Shown here piece by piece: positions 25,947 to 35,544 of a stretch of 43,892 nucleotides of DNA. The position numbers and the translations under genes were made by a program. The DNA is from Cryobacterium sinapicolor (GTDB lineage: Bacteria; Actinomycetota; Actinomycetes; Actinomycetales; Microbacteriaceae): contig NZ_SOGQ01000045.1 in NCBI RefSeq assembly GCF_004403465.1, positions 13,531-57,422 on the forward strand, given 5' to 3'. The notes beneath the pieces were generated by a model. It saw only the letters and a program-made list of their open reading frames with translations, did not search any database and had not been told where the DNA came from. How positions within the stretch are numbered: position 1 is the stretch's first letter; each line of letters starts with the position of its first letter.

Positions 25947-26647
25947 GTCAGATCAAAGACGCAATGAGGGCGCTGGCTTGGGCGTTACCGGCGAGCACGG
26001 CCAAGAATCGGCTCCTCCGCTCGATCGGCCACGACATTCATCCGACCGCAATCGCGCGATCGTGTCTCGTCCTTCGGGTGACACAGGTTTCGATGGGAGC
26101 GAACAGCCGGATCGGTCGCTGGAACTTGCTCAAGAATATGCGCCGAGTGTCGATCGGTGATCACGCAACCATCGGCCGCTTGAACGTTTTTTCATCCCAC
26201 CCTGTATACAAGCGGCTCTACCCGGACGGCGCCGTACTGGAAGTCGGACCTCATTCCTTTGTCACGAGCCGGCATCAGTTCGATTGCTCCGGCTCCATAG
26301 TGATCGGCGAGTACTCCAGTGTCGCCGGGCACGAAACCAAAATTGTGACGCACAGCATCGACGTTCGACGAAATGCCCAGTCGGCCTATCCGGTGCGAAT
26401 TGGAGCCCGGAGTTTCGTCGGAGCGCGCTGTCTGCTCTTTGGCGGTGCTGTCCTGCCTGACCGGTCGGTCCTGGCGGGGGGATCGGTGCTCGCCCGTGCG
26501 AAGCAGGGCGCTTCGCCCGGACTGTGGGCGGGTGTTCCGGCCTCGCTCCGCGGGCCGATCGACGGTGAGTGGTTCGAGCGCTCGACCACGGGAACCAGCC
26601 GGGTCTTCATCCCGGCGACGGGAGAAACCGTGGAAGACGCGCTTTAG
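25943..26647 (+). CDS. Hexapeptide-repeat acyltransferase
   Basis: A 234-residue protein with left-handed beta-helix repeats from about residue 30 to 195 (IHPTAIARSCLV, VSMGANSRIGRWN, VSIGDHATIGRLN, IVIGEYSSVAGHETKIVTHSID, VRIGARSFVGARCLLFGGAVL). The His in VTHS may be catalytic, as in related acetyltransferases. The about 25 C-terminal residues extend past the helix. It is coupled to the flippase gene through an ATGA overlap. It probably modifies a sugar of the EPS unit. Its stop overlaps the stop of the convergent CDP-alcohol phosphotransferase gene. Confidence 0.82.
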   Translation: MSQIKDAMRALAWALPASTAKNRLLRSIGHDIHPTAIARSCLVLRVTQVSMGANSRIGRWNLLKNMRRVSIGDHATIGRLNVFSSHPVYKRLYPDGAVLEVGPHSFVTSRHQFDCSGSIVIGEYSSVAGHETKIVTHSIDVRRNAQSAYPVRIGARSFVGARCLLFGGAVLPDRSVLAGGSVLARAKQGASPGLWAGVPASLRGPIDGEWFERSTTGTSRVFIPATGETVEDAL

Positions 26648-27378
26648 CCGCGGGCAGACAGCGTCCGGAACCATTTGCCGAGCAGTAGTGCCATGACCAG
26701 CGTGTTGGCGGCCAAGAGGAGGCTGTAGGCAACGACGAAGGCACCAGGCCAGCCAGTGAGGATGAAGCTGAGCGAAAGGATCCCGTAGTCGGCCGGCAGC
26801 AGAGCAATGGCCCGGGCTCTCGAGGGGCGACGAGCCCTGCCCTCGCCGTTGGCCGGGGTGGTGGGGGTTTCTTTCGCTGAACGACGCAGGAGCAGCGCCA
26901 TCAGCAGGCCGCCCACAAAAGTGACGACGGACACGACTTGGAATGCGAGCGGCACGAGATACCAGATCGGCTCCACCGACCAGAATCGGAACGCCGTGAT
27001 GAGGATTGCGGCGTGGACGGCGACGACCTTGCCGGCGTCCACGACGTGATCGAGCCACTCGCCTGCGGCGGAACCTCGGCCGGTCAGGCGTGCGACCTGT
27101 CCGTCTGCCGAATCCAGGGCGAAGCCGAGAATGAGGAGGACCGTTACGCCGACGGCTCGGAGCGGGCTTGGTTCCCCGCTGACCAGGAGGGCAAGACCCG
27201 CGCCCGTCGCAAGGGCCGACAGTGCGGTCACCTGATTGGGCGTCATCCTGAGTCCAAAACACACCGAGGCCAGCACACGCCCCAACGGCCGGTTGACGTA
27301 TCGCGTGTACAGCGACACCCCGGTCTGTGCCTTCTGCGCACTCGCAAGCTGTGCGTGTGCTTCACGAAACTGTGTCAT
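26644..27378 (-). CDS. CDP-alcohol phosphatidyltransferase family enzyme
   Basis: A 244-residue integral membrane enzyme that transfers a phospho-alcohol or phosphatidyl group from a CDP-linked donor. The CDP-OH-P signature is complete: D89, D92-G93, A96-R97, G106, D110 and D114. About five hydrophobic segments follow the motif. I chose the ATG at 27378, with AGGAAGG just upstream, over one 81 bases further out. Family members make phospholipids, but some act in polar polymers. Placement in an EPS locus that also holds a TagD-like cytidylyltransferase makes a role in phospho-alcohol decoration or a special lipid anchor possible. The acceptor is unknown. It stands alone, convergent with the acyltransferase. 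Confidence 0.9.
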   Translation of the reverse strand: MTQFREAHAQLASAQKAQTGVSLYTRYVNRPLGRVLASVCFGLRMTPNQVTALSALATGAGLALLVSGEPSPLRAVGVTVLLILGFALDSADGQVARLTGRGSAAGEWLDHVVDAGKVVAVHAAILITAFRFWSVEPIWYLVPLAFQVVSVVTFVGGLLMALLLRRSAKETPTTPANGEGRARRPSRARAIALLPADYGILSLSFILTGWPGAFVVAYSLLLAANTLVMALLLGKWFRTLSARG

Positions 27379-27647
27379 CGCGGGCCTTCCTCGGATCGAT
27401 GGAGCAGGGGGCGCGGATGCCGCGTCCTCGGCACATGGTATCCCTACGGCACTCGCCACTTATCGGGGGTATTGCGCGTGTGGCGCACAGGGCGTACGTT
27501 TCCGCCGATCCCTCCTTTTCGCTAGTCGTGAGCAATGCTTTTCTTACCCGAAGCGCTCCAAAGCCGCGTGAGGCTGGATTCCATAGTTCGTTCGCAGTCT
27601 TCCGAGCTTTCCAGCGACGAGGCTGCTCACCCGAGGGACAGGAAGCT

Positions 27648-30600
27648 ATGCGCAAGCTTGCCGCAATTCTCACCACCGTGGCTGTTGTGGCCGGACTCGC
27701 CATGGCGAGTTCCGTGCCGCAATCGGCGTCGGCGCTCTCCACCGGCGTCGCCTTCAGCGCGGACAACCTATCGACCTGGCAGACGAACGGCGTCGTCTAC
27801 GGGGTCGGCACGGTGCACGGGAAGGTCGTGGCGGGTGGAACATTCTCTCAGATCAGACCACCCAGCGGTGGTGCCGGAGTGGCGAGAAACCAGGGCACGT
27901 TGGCGATTTTCAACGCGGAAACGGGAGCGCCCGACAGCTGTCAGTTCGCCATGACCCTGAACGGGGCCACGCCGACTGTGCGGTCGGTGATTGCCTCACC
28001 TGACGGCAACACCATTTACATAGGGGGCAACTTCTCCACCGTCGGCGGAGTGAACGCCGCGCGGGTTGCCGCGATCGACCCCGTCGCCTGCACCGTCAAG
28101 CCGTTCCGGGTGGCGGGGGTGTCCTCCTTCGTCTTCGGCATGGCTGCCACCTCGTCAACTCTGTACCTGGCCGGAGAGTTCCAGACCGTCGGCGGCCAGA
28201 CGCGCCAGCGGTTCGCGGCGGTGAACGCTACGTCCGGCGCGCTTCTGCCCTGGGCCCCGGCGGCTGACACTATCGGGCGGGCCGTGGCCGTTTCTCCCGA
28301 CCGCACCAGGGTGGCCATCGGTGGTGACTTCTTCACGGTCAACAACCAGGATTCCCACTCCATCGCGGTCGTCGACGCGACCACCGGCGCCAACGTGCGG
28401 AACTACCCCCTCGGCTTCATCCCTCGGACCTCGGTGACCAAGACCCTGTGGTCGGACGGCACGTCGTTCTACGGGGGCAACGAAGGAACAGGGGGCGGAG
28501 TCTTCGACGGTCGCTTCGCCGTCAATTGGAGCACGCTCGACCAGACCTGGCGCGACAACTGCCTGGGCGCGACACAGGCGGTGCTCGAATACCAGGGCAC
28601 CCTGTATTCCGCCAGCCACGCGCACGACTGCTCCTCGAACAACGCATTCCCCGACGGGAAACGCCTGTTCCTCATGGCGCAGAACACCTCGGACGCCGCT
28701 TTGTTGGGCTGGTTCCCGACTGCGAATGACGGCACAGGCGAAGGCATCGGCCCTCGTGCCCTTACCATTGCGACCGGCGCCACAACGGGAAAGAAGTATC
28801 TTTGGTACGGCGGTGAGTTCACCGTCATCAACGGCGTGGTCCAGCAGGGCCTCACACGATTCGGTCCGGATGACGTCGGTGCGCCGCCCACCCCGGTCGT
28901 GGCGGCCGAGGCTCTCACCTCGGGTGCCAACCAGGTCCGCTTCCGTACCGTGGTCGACCCTGATGACAGTGCTTTGACGTACAGCGTCTACCGGAATGGC
29001 GTCGCGACCCCGATTTGGACCGGCTCAGCCAGCTCCCTGTGGTGGACCCGTCCTCAGGTGACGGTCGTCGACACGAATGTCACCGCCGGCACGAGTTACA
29101 CCTACCGTGTGACGGCGAATGACGGTGTCAACACCAGTCCGCTCTCGGCGTCGGTGGCAGCCCGCGCCGTCACCAAGGGGGTTGACTACCCCAGTCAGGT
29201 GATCCAGGACGGAGCCAAGCTGTACTGGCGTCTGGATGAGGCCTCCGGTCCCTGGGCGCAAGACAAGTCCGGTCCCACGGTCACAGGCCTGAACGGCCTG
29301 TACAAGAACGGCGTCACCTACCGGACAGCCGGCGCGATCGCCGGTGACACCAACACCTCAGCAGCGTTCAACGGGACTGATGGCTACATCTGGAGCGATC
29401 AGCAGGCACCGGCACCCACCACGTACTCGATCGAAACCTGGATCAAGACGACGTCGGCCCAAGGAGGGAAGATCATCGGCTTCGGCAATGGTCGGCCGCA
29501 CACCGGGAACGGTGGCACGCGTCTCAGCGGAAGCTACGACAAACACATCTATATGGACAACCAGGGTCGCCTGACCTTCGGTGTCTACATCGGTCGCCCC
29601 GAAACGATCAGGACGGCCTCGTCGTACAACGACGATGCATGGCACCACATCGTGGCAACTCAGAGTGGGACCGGGATGAAGATGTTCGTGGACGGCGTTC
29701 GGGTGGGCCAGAACGCCACCAGCACCAGCCAGCAATACAGTGGCAACTGGCATGTCGGCGGGGACAACCTGAATGGCTGGCCCAACCAGCCGTCCAGCGC
29801 TTTCTTCGGCGGCCAGATCGACGACACCGCGGTCTATGCATCCGCCCTGAGCGCCGCGCAGATCGCCCAGCACTACACTCTCGCCGGGGGTACCCCCGCC
29901 GTTCCGCCGACTCCCACAGACGCGTATGGAGCCAGGATCTACACGGACGAGCCTGATGTGTACTGGCGCCTCGACGAGGCCTCCGGAAACACGGCGAAAG
30001 ACTCGTCGTCCAACGGCCAGAGCGACGGCGAATACGGCACCGCCGTGCAGCTGCAGCAGCCGAAGGCCATTCAAGTCGGATCTTCTGTGCAGGCCAGCGG
30101 AACTCAGGCTGGCGGTATCGCGACCAAGACCGCACGCTCCTCTTTCCCGGCCTTCTCCACGGAAGCGTGGTTCAAGACGGGTAGTTCATCCGGCGGGAAG
30201 ATCGTGGGCTTTGAGAATGCCGCAACCGGGCAGGGTTCGAACTACGACAAGCAGATCTATCTGACCAATTCGGGCAGCGTCGTCTTCGGGGTGTACGCCG
30301 GGGGTTTCCAGCTCATCGAATCACCGCCGGGATTCAACGACAACACCTGGCACCACGTGGTCGGTACACAGGGTCCCGACGGAATGAGACTCTACCTGGA
30401 CGGTCTGGAGATCGGTTCGAACCCCACCACGGTCAACCAGGCATTCGACGGCTACTGGCGTGCCGGGGGTGGCAACCTCAACAGCTGGCCCTCGCAGCCC
30501 GCGAGTCCTTATTTTGCGGGCCTGCTCGATGAGGTGGCGGTCTATCCGTCGGCCCTGAACGCGGCGGCCGTCACGGCTCACTACGAGCTGGGCTCCAACA

Positions 30601-31721
30601 CCGCTCCCGATTCCATAGCGCCGAGCGCTCCCACCGGCCTGACGTCGACCGTCTCGAACGGCTCCGTCGCGTTGGCCTGGACGCCATCAACAGACAATGT
30701 CGGCGTCACCGGCTACTCGGTGCACCGAGGGTCCGCAGCCGGCTTCGTCGCTGACGCCACCAACAAGATCGCCGACGTGACCAATCCGTCCTATACGGAC
30801 TCGGGGCTCGCCGACGGCACATACCACTACGTCGTGATCGCCTACGACGCCAGAGGCAACGCCAGTCCGGCTTCCGCATCGGTACCCGCGACGGTGTCGA
30901 CCCCCGACACCGTCGTACCGAGCGTTCCGACTGGTCTGACGGCGACGGTGTCGGGGAGTGCGGTCTCGTTGGCCTGGACCGCGTCGACAGACAATGTCGC
31001 CGTGACGGGTTACTCCGTGCACCGAGGGTCTACGGCTGAGTTCGTCGCTGACGCGTCGAGCAAGATCGCAGATGTCTCGGGTGCGTCCTATTCGGATCCC
31101 GGTCTGGCGGCGGGGGTTTACTTCTACAAGGTGGTGGCGAGTGATGCCGCCGGCAACGTGAGTGCTGCCTCTGGTGCCGCGGAGGCGACAGTTCAGGCCG
31201 CCCCTGTGGAACCGGTGGTCCTGACGGCCGGTGCCAGCGAGGATGCGATGGTGTACCAGGTGCTTCCCACGACCAACTTCGGGTCCAATAACCAGTTGTC
31301 GTCCCGGGGAGCAGGCACGTCGCTGATCGAGTCGTACCTGAAGTTCGCAATCCCGGCTGCTCCGGCGGGCACTGTGCTCAGCGGGGCGACCCTCCGAGTT
31401 CGAACCTCGACAGACTCGACCGCAGCCTCGGTGGACGCCCAGATGTTCAAGCTGCTGAGTGGGAATTGGACGGAGGGCACGGTGAACTGGAACAACCGAC
31501 CCACCGGCCTGGGAGCAGACCTGGGGAGCCTCACCGGCGCATCGGCAACGAACACGGCTTACTCGGTCCCGCTCGATGCGGCGCAGCTGAGAACTCTCAC
31601 TGGTTCAACGCTGTCCGTCGCGCTGGTCAGTGCCGGCTCGGACAACCTCCGGCTGTGGTCGACCAACAGCACCAGCGCCACCTACCGCCCACTGCTCACC
31701 CTGACCTACACAGCAGGCTGA
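27648..31721 (+). CDS. Large secreted propeller / LamG / FN3 / DNRLRE mosaic protein
   Basis: A 1357-residue secreted protein. The signal peptide ends SASA near residue 29. Residues about 35-408 have repeats of the type IGGNFSTVGGVNAARVAAID and LAGEFQTVGGQTRQRFAAVN, suggesting a beta-propeller. An FN3-like domain (about 411-509) is followed by two LamG/concanavalin-like domains (about 513-745 and 758-981), both with YWRLDEASG and WHH motifs. Two near-identical FN3 domains (about 991-1183) and a C-terminal DNRLRE domain (about 1191-1356) complete it. No catalytic motif, LPxTG or membrane anchor is seen, so it is probably a released or polymer-bound matrix adhesin. I chose the ATG at 27648 where the signal peptide begins; the frame extends upstream without signal features. 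Confidence 0.88.
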   Translation: MRKLAAILTTVAVVAGLAMASSVPQSASALSTGVAFSADNLSTWQTNGVVYGVGTVHGKVVAGGTFSQIRPPSGGAGVARNQGTLAIFNAETGAPDSCQFAMTLNGATPTVRSVIASPDGNTIYIGGNFSTVGGVNAARVAAIDPVACTVKPFRVAGVSSFVFGMAATSSTLYLAGEFQTVGGQTRQRFAAVNATSGALLPWAPAADTIGRAVAVSPDRTRVAIGGDFFTVNNQDSHSIAVVDATTGANVRNYPLGFIPRTSVTKTLWSDGTSFYGGNEGTGGGVFDGRFAVNWSTLDQTWRDNCLGATQAVLEYQGTLYSASHAHDCSSNNAFPDGKRLFLMAQNTSDAALLGWFPTANDGTGEGIGPRALTIATGATTGKKYLWYGGEFTVINGVVQQGLTRFGPDDVGAPPTPVVAAEALTSGANQVRFRTVVDPDDSALTYSVYRNGVATPIWTGSASSLWWTRPQVTVVDTNVTAGTSYTYRVTANDGVNTSPLSASVAARAVTKGVDYPSQVIQDGAKLYWRLDEASGPWAQDKSGPTVTGLNGLYKNGVTYRTAGAIAGDTNTSAAFNGTDGYIWSDQQAPAPTTYSIETWIKTTSAQGGKIIGFGNGRPHTGNGGTRLSGSYDKHIYMDNQGRLTFGVYIGRPETIRTASSYNDDAWHHIVATQSGTGMKMFVDGVRVGQNATSTSQQYSGNWHVGGDNLNGWPNQPSSAFFGGQIDDTAVYASALSAAQIAQHYTLAGGTPAVPPTPTDAYGARIYTDEPDVYWRLDEASGNTAKDSSSNGQSDGEYGTAVQLQQPKAIQVGSSVQASGTQAGGIATKTARSSFPAFSTEAWFKTGSSSGGKIVGFENAATGQGSNYDKQIYLTNSGSVVFGVYAGGFQLIESPPGFNDNTWHHVVGTQGPDGMRLYLDGLEIGSNPTTVNQAFDGYWRAGGGNLNSWPSQPASPYFAGLLDEVAVYPSALNAAAVTAHYELGSNTAPDSIAPSAPTGLTSTVSNGSVALAWTPSTDNVGVTGYSVHRGSAAGFVADATNKIADVTNPSYTDSGLADGTYHYVVIAYDARGNASPASASVPATVSTPDTVVPSVPTGLTATVSGSAVSLAWTASTDNVAVTGYSVHRGSTAEFVADASSKIADVSGASYSDPGLAAGVYFYKVVASDAAGNVSAASGAAEATVQAAPVEPVVLTAGASEDAMVYQVLPTTNFGSNNQLSSRGAGTSLIESYLKFAIPAAPAGTVLSGATLRVRTSTDSTAASVDAQMFKLLSGNWTEGTVNWNNRPTGLGADLGSLTGASATNTAYSVPLDAAQLRTLTGSTLSVALVSAGSDNLRLWSTNSTSATYRPLLTLTYTAG
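30618..31193 (+). repeat. Tandem duplicated FN3-coding segment
   Basis: Two consecutive segments of about 290 bases encode FN3 domains and keep long stretches of DNA identity, for example GTTGGCCTGGAC, CAGACAATGTCG, GTGCACCGAGGGTC and TTCGTCGCTGACGC in both. The first copy begins near 30618 and the second near 30909. This is a recent internal duplication, and domain number may vary between strains. Confidence 0.8.
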
Positions 31722-33224
31722 ATGTCCAGCGGTGCCGAGGGGCGGAGCACGGCTGACACCAGCCGTACTCCGTTCCTGCCGTCGATGAACCGCAGACAGT
31801 TCCTCCTGGCCGGCGCCTCCACACTGTTGCTGTCGGCTTGCCAAGCCGCACCAGTGCCAGCGCCCGCGCCACCGGTCTCCGTTCCCCCGGCCGCTGCGGC
31901 ACGATATGCGATCGGAGATCTCCTCGGAACGACACCGTTCTATGTAGCTCACCGTGGCTCCGGAGACAACTGGGTTGAGCACAGCTTCGATGCGTACAGC
32001 CGCTCGATCGCCAGTGGGGCCAAAGCGATCGAAGTCTCGGTCAGCGCCACCTCCGATGGCGTGTTCGTGTGCCATCACGATCTGACGACCAAGCGGATGA
32101 CGGGTGTCGACCTCCCGATCGCGGAAGTCACCTGGGAGGAACTGTCGCAACTTCGCAGCGACGCGAGAGCCTGGCTCGGCCCAGCGGCTGAAAAGGAGCC
32201 GCTGCCGTTGCTCGCGGACGTATTGGATGCCTTCGCCACAACGCACGTGATTTTTCTCGAAGACAAGCAAGGCACCAACACGGAAGCTTTGCTCAAGGTC
32301 ATGGACAGCTACTCGCACTCCACGGACCATTTCGTCTGGAAACAATGGGCAGGTGCAACGCAATACACACTGGCCGACAAGCACGGTTACACAACCTGGG
32401 GATACTTCACTCCGGAACTTTTCGAGCGTGCAGATGAACTTGCGCCGCGTTTCGATCTGCTCGGGGTGTCACACCGGGCGACGGATGCGCAGGTGGCCGT
32501 GTTGGTGGGCTTCGGAAAACCGGTTATTGCGTGGGAGGTGCACTATCGCTCGATGCGCGACCGGATGAGCGACCTGGGCGTGGCTGGGATGATGTGCTCC
32601 AATCTGCCCTACGTGACCGGGACGACCGCGGGTTGTCAAGGTGACTCCTTCGGAACCGGGCTGCGGGCCGCCGGCGACCTGCCCTGGACCATTGACGAGG
32701 GCACCCAGGTGCAGCCCCTGATCGATGCGGGCGCCGCATCCGTGGCACTGGGCCACCGGGACGTGCAGAGCTACCTCATGGGCTCAATGTGCCCGGTGGG
32801 TCCCGGCTCGTATCGGATCACGTGTGAGCTCCGTTGGCCGGGGTCGCTTCCAAGGGCGGAGCAGCACGCCGGGATCGCCTTTGGTGCCGCAGACGACCGG
32901 CCCTACCGAGTCAGGGCGGTTAGCGATGTGCCGGGGTACCACATGATTCTCCGGGCGAATGGCTCCCTTGAATTGTTCAGCCGGGTCGCGGGGACGACCG
33001 AGGGCACGCGGTTGAAAGCGGTGCTGACTGCCCCACCCCGGGCTTCGGAATGGGTGCGTCTCCAGATCGAAGTCCTCGCAAACAGTATTCGCATCCTTCG
33101 ACTTGACGGTGAGGGCTGGTCGATGGACATCGATGACGCGAGCTACCGGGGAGGCTATTTTTGGCTGTGCAAGAACTACCAGGACGGACCGCCGGTCGAA
33201 TTCAGGTCAATCCTCGTCAGTTGA
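31722..33224 (+). CDS. GDPD-like Tat lipoprotein with C-terminal lectin-like domain
   Basis: A 500-residue protein related to glycerophosphodiester phosphodiesterases. N-R-R-Q-F-L-L is a twin-arginine signal, and lipobox LLSAC puts the anchor at Cys40. The GDPD barrel shows His77-Arg78, Glu86, Glu104 and the His119-Asp120 pair, but the usual Asp of the E-x-D metal pair is Ser106, so metal binding may be changed. Residues about 330-500 form an extra beta-rich part resembling concanavalin/DUF1080-type folds. The ATG at 31722 follows the preceding stop directly; the ATG at 31785 would begin at the Tat motif and is equally possible. It may cleave glycerophosphoryl groups or simply bind polymer. 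Confidence 0.82.
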   Translation: MSSGAEGRSTADTSRTPFLPSMNRRQFLLAGASTLLLSACQAAPVPAPAPPVSVPPAAAARYAIGDLLGTTPFYVAHRGSGDNWVEHSFDAYSRSIASGAKAIEVSVSATSDGVFVCHHDLTTKRMTGVDLPIAEVTWEELSQLRSDARAWLGPAAEKEPLPLLADVLDAFATTHVIFLEDKQGTNTEALLKVMDSYSHSTDHFVWKQWAGATQYTLADKHGYTTWGYFTPELFERADELAPRFDLLGVSHRATDAQVAVLVGFGKPVIAWEVHYRSMRDRMSDLGVAGMMCSNLPYVTGTTAGCQGDSFGTGLRAAGDLPWTIDEGTQVQPLIDAGAASVALGHRDVQSYLMGSMCPVGPGSYRITCELRWPGSLPRAEQHAGIAFGAADDRPYRVRAVSDVPGYHMILRANGSLELFSRVAGTTEGTRLKAVLTAPPRASEWVRLQIEVLANSIRILRLDGEGWSMDIDDASYRGGYFWLCKNYQDGPPVEFRSILVS

Positions 33225-33256
33225 TGACCATTCGTTCCGGGTCGTCCATTTCCGCT

Positions 33257-34570
33257 TCACTTCGGTTCGACTGCATCCGTCGCCCCGGTCGGAAATGGAC
33301 GTGCCAACCGACCTCTCTCGACACCGCTGTCACATGCACCCTGCTCGAGAATTCGCCGAAACCGGCTGATTGCAGCGTCTGAGGAAAGGAAGCCGGCAGA
33401 GAACCGCCGCCCGGCCGCTCCGTAGGCGGCTGAAGACTCTGCATCACGACCGAGCTTCTCCGCTGCGTCCACAAGGTCGCCGGGGACCGCGGCGTTGATT
33501 CTGATTCCGCCGCCAGCCAACGCCAGCTCATCGGCGGTAACACTGGATTCATCAGTTGCCGCGATGACGGGTAACCCGGTGTTGAAGTACGTCGTAAGTT
33601 TGCTCGGTACGCACATTTCCGTCAAGCCAGGCCGCTCATTGACGAGCAGGATGTCCGCGGCTGAGAGGGTCGCCTGGAACGCTTCTTCGGATAGGGGATC
33701 GATGAACTCGAGACGGCGGTTGACGCCCATGGCTTCGAGTTGATGCCGCTTGTTTCCGTCGCCGAGGAGGACGAATCTCACCTTCGATCCCCGCTGCTCT
33801 GCGATCTCCGAAGCGTGGACAACGTTCTCGAGGGCCTGTTTGGCACCCATGTTCCCCGCGTGGAGAACGACGATATCATCCGTTTTCCAGCCGCGTGTGG
33901 TGCGCACTTCTTCCCGACGGTCGCCGTTCGGGTAGTCGGTGTGGCACCAATTGCGAACGACCTCGACGGAGTCGGCGTCGATGGCCATCTCCTCAACCAG
34001 ATAGCGCTTGAACCGCTCGTGGATCACGACGACCGTGTTCGCACTGCGAAGGATGGACCGCTCGATGCGGCGGAGCAGCCAGGTGGCCAGGTGGCCGCCT
34101 GTTCCACTCTCGGACACTCCGAGGCTATAGATGTCCTGCACCCAGATGCAGGTGTTGGTGCGGAACAGGCGGGCGCGCAGCATTGCCGCGCCGACGGAGA
34201 ATAAGGCAGGTGTGACCAGCACGGCCACGTCGGGCCTGTCCCACTTGCTGAACACCGCCCGAATCCCGAAGCCGAGTTCCATGCCCAGGCGGTTCCACAG
34301 ACGCGGTTGCGACGGCACACCGTGACGGACTCTGGTGACGTTGACGCCTCTGATCTTTTCGCGGTCATGCTCGCGCCCGTCTTCGCGCTTGTGGCTGCCG
34401 TAGCCGTCGTAGATCCGCCATTGCGGGTAGTGGGGATTGCCGGTTATCACGGTGACCGGGTGACCACTCGCGGCCAGTGCCTCCGAGAGCCCAGTGGTGT
34501 AGACGCCGATGCCGGTCGGCTCGGGAGAATAGTTCAGTCCGATGATGGTGACCCTCATCTGCCTGCTCAC
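33257..34570 (-). CDS. WcaI/WbuB-like GT4 glycosyltransferase
   Basis: A 437-residue GT-B glycosyltransferase. The N-terminus [19 protein letters not shown] is characteristic of the WcaI/WbuB group, several members of which transfer fucose or N-acetylfucosamine in colanic acid and O-antigen synthesis. The C-terminal domain carries [16 protein letters not shown] and [21 protein letters not shown]. The GTG start overlaps the fcl stop by four bases; an ATG four codons later is an alternative. Sitting directly after gmd and fcl, it is a good candidate fucosyltransferase, though this is inference. It is the last gene of a five-gene minus-strand operon. Confidence 0.88.
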   Translation of the reverse strand: MSRQMRVTIIGLNYSPEPTGIGVYTTGLSEALAASGHPVTVITGNPHYPQWRIYDGYGSHKREDGREHDREKIRGVNVTRVRHGVPSQPRLWNRLGMELGFGIRAVFSKWDRPDVAVLVTPALFSVGAAMLRARLFRTNTCIWVQDIYSLGVSESGTGGHLATWLLRRIERSILRSANTVVVIHERFKRYLVEEMAIDADSVEVVRNWCHTDYPNGDRREEVRTTRGWKTDDIVVLHAGNMGAKQALENVVHASEIAEQRGSKVRFVLLGDGNKRHQLEAMGVNRRLEFIDPLSEEAFQATLSAADILLVNERPGLTEMCVPSKLTTYFNTGLPVIAATDESSVTADELALAGGGIRINAAVPGDLVDAAEKLGRDAESSAAYGAAGRRFSAGFLSSDAAISRFRRILEQGACDSGVERGRLARPFPTGATDAVEPK

Positions 34571-35544
34571 CGCCCGCGAAAATCTGCGTGATGGGAAACA
34601 AACCAGGCGTACGCGTCTTCAAGGCCGTCCTCGAGGCCGATCGTGGGCTCCCAGCCCAGAGCCTGGATGCGGGTGATGTCCATCAACTTCCGAGGAGCGC
34701 CGTCGGGCTTGCTGGTGTCGAAAGTCAGCCGGCCGGTGAAGCGGGTGACTTTCGCGATCGTCGCTGCCAGGTCGCTGATGCTGCAGTCGGAGCCGGTCCC
34801 GACGTTGACGTGCGACAGCATGGGCGCAGTGCTGGCCTGATACACCTCACGGTCAAGTTCCATGACGTGCACGCTGGCCGCCGCCATATCGTCGACATGA
34901 AGGAATTCACGTCGCGGGTTGCCGCTGCCCCAGATGACGACCGTATCCTCCCCGTTTTCCCGTGCCTCGTGAAAACGCCTGAGCAGACCGGGGATGACAT
35001 GGCTGAAGGATGCGTGATAGTTGTCTCCGGGACCATAGAGATTCGCGGGCATCACGCTTCGGTAGTCCCGCCCATACTGGCGATTGAAGCTCTCGCACAG
35101 CTTGATTCCGGCGATCTTGGCGATGGCATACGGTTCGTTGGTGGCTTCGAGCGGGCCTGTCAGGAGCGCGTCTTCGGCCATGGGCTGGGTGGCGAACTTG
35201 GGATAGATGCAGGACGAGCCGAGGAAAAGGAGTCTCGGAACGCCGAAGTCGTGTGCGGACTTGATGATGTTGGCCTCGATCAGGAGGTTGTCGAAGATGA
35301 AATCCGCCGGCGAGGAGTTGTTGGCTTCAATCCCGCCGACTTTCGCGGCAGCGACATAAACCTGATCGATGTGATTGTCCTCGAAGAAGGCCCGAACGGC
35401 TCGCTGGTCGACTAGGTCGAGTTCCGAATGACGGGCGGTCACGATGTTGACGTAACCCAGCGACGTGAGTCGGCGCACGATCGCCGAGCCCACCATCCCG
35501 TTGTGTCCCGCGACGTAGACAGCAGCGCCGGTGTCTCGGTTCAC
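34567..35544 (-). CDS. fcl: GDP-L-fucose synthase
   Basis: A 325-residue NADPH-dependent epimerase/reductase (WcaG) that turns GDP-4-keto-6-deoxymannose into GDP-L-fucose. The Rossmann motif is [12 protein letters not shown] (about residues 11-22). [15 protein letters not shown], the Tyr-x-x-x-Lys in PYAIAKIAG and [10 protein letters not shown] are family landmarks. I chose the GTG at 35544: it overlaps the gmd stop as GTGA and gives the usual length, whereas a frame from 35640 would lie inside gmd. It is the second step after Gmd and feeds the adjacent glycosyltransferase. Confidence 0.95.
   Translation of the reverse strand: MNRDTGAAVYVAGHNGMVGSAIVRRLTSLGYVNIVTARHSELDLVDQRAVRAFFEDNHIDQVYVAAAKVGGIEANNSSPADFIFDNLLIEANIIKSAHDFGVPRLLFLGSSCIYPKFATQPMAEDALLTGPLEATNEPYAIAKIAGIKLCESFNRQYGRDYRSVMPANLYGPGDNYHASFSHVIPGLLRRFHEARENGEDTVVIWGSGNPRREFLHVDDMAAASVHVMELDREVYQASTAPMLSHVNVGTGSDCSISDLAATIAKVTRFTGRLTFDTSKPDGAPRKLMDITRIQALGWEPTIGLEDGLEDAYAWFVSHHADFRGR

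Noticed and set aside
27481..27590. Possible c-di-GMP riboswitch upstream of the mosaic protein gene
   Set aside because: GCACAGGGC and CCAAAGCC segments recall the GEMM-I core, but the adenosines after GGGC are missing and the two parts are about 70 bases too far apart.
27327..27647. Longer N-terminus for the mosaic protein
   Set aside because: The frame is open but antisense to the CDP-alcohol enzyme at its start, and a normal signal peptide begins at 27648 behind GGAAG.
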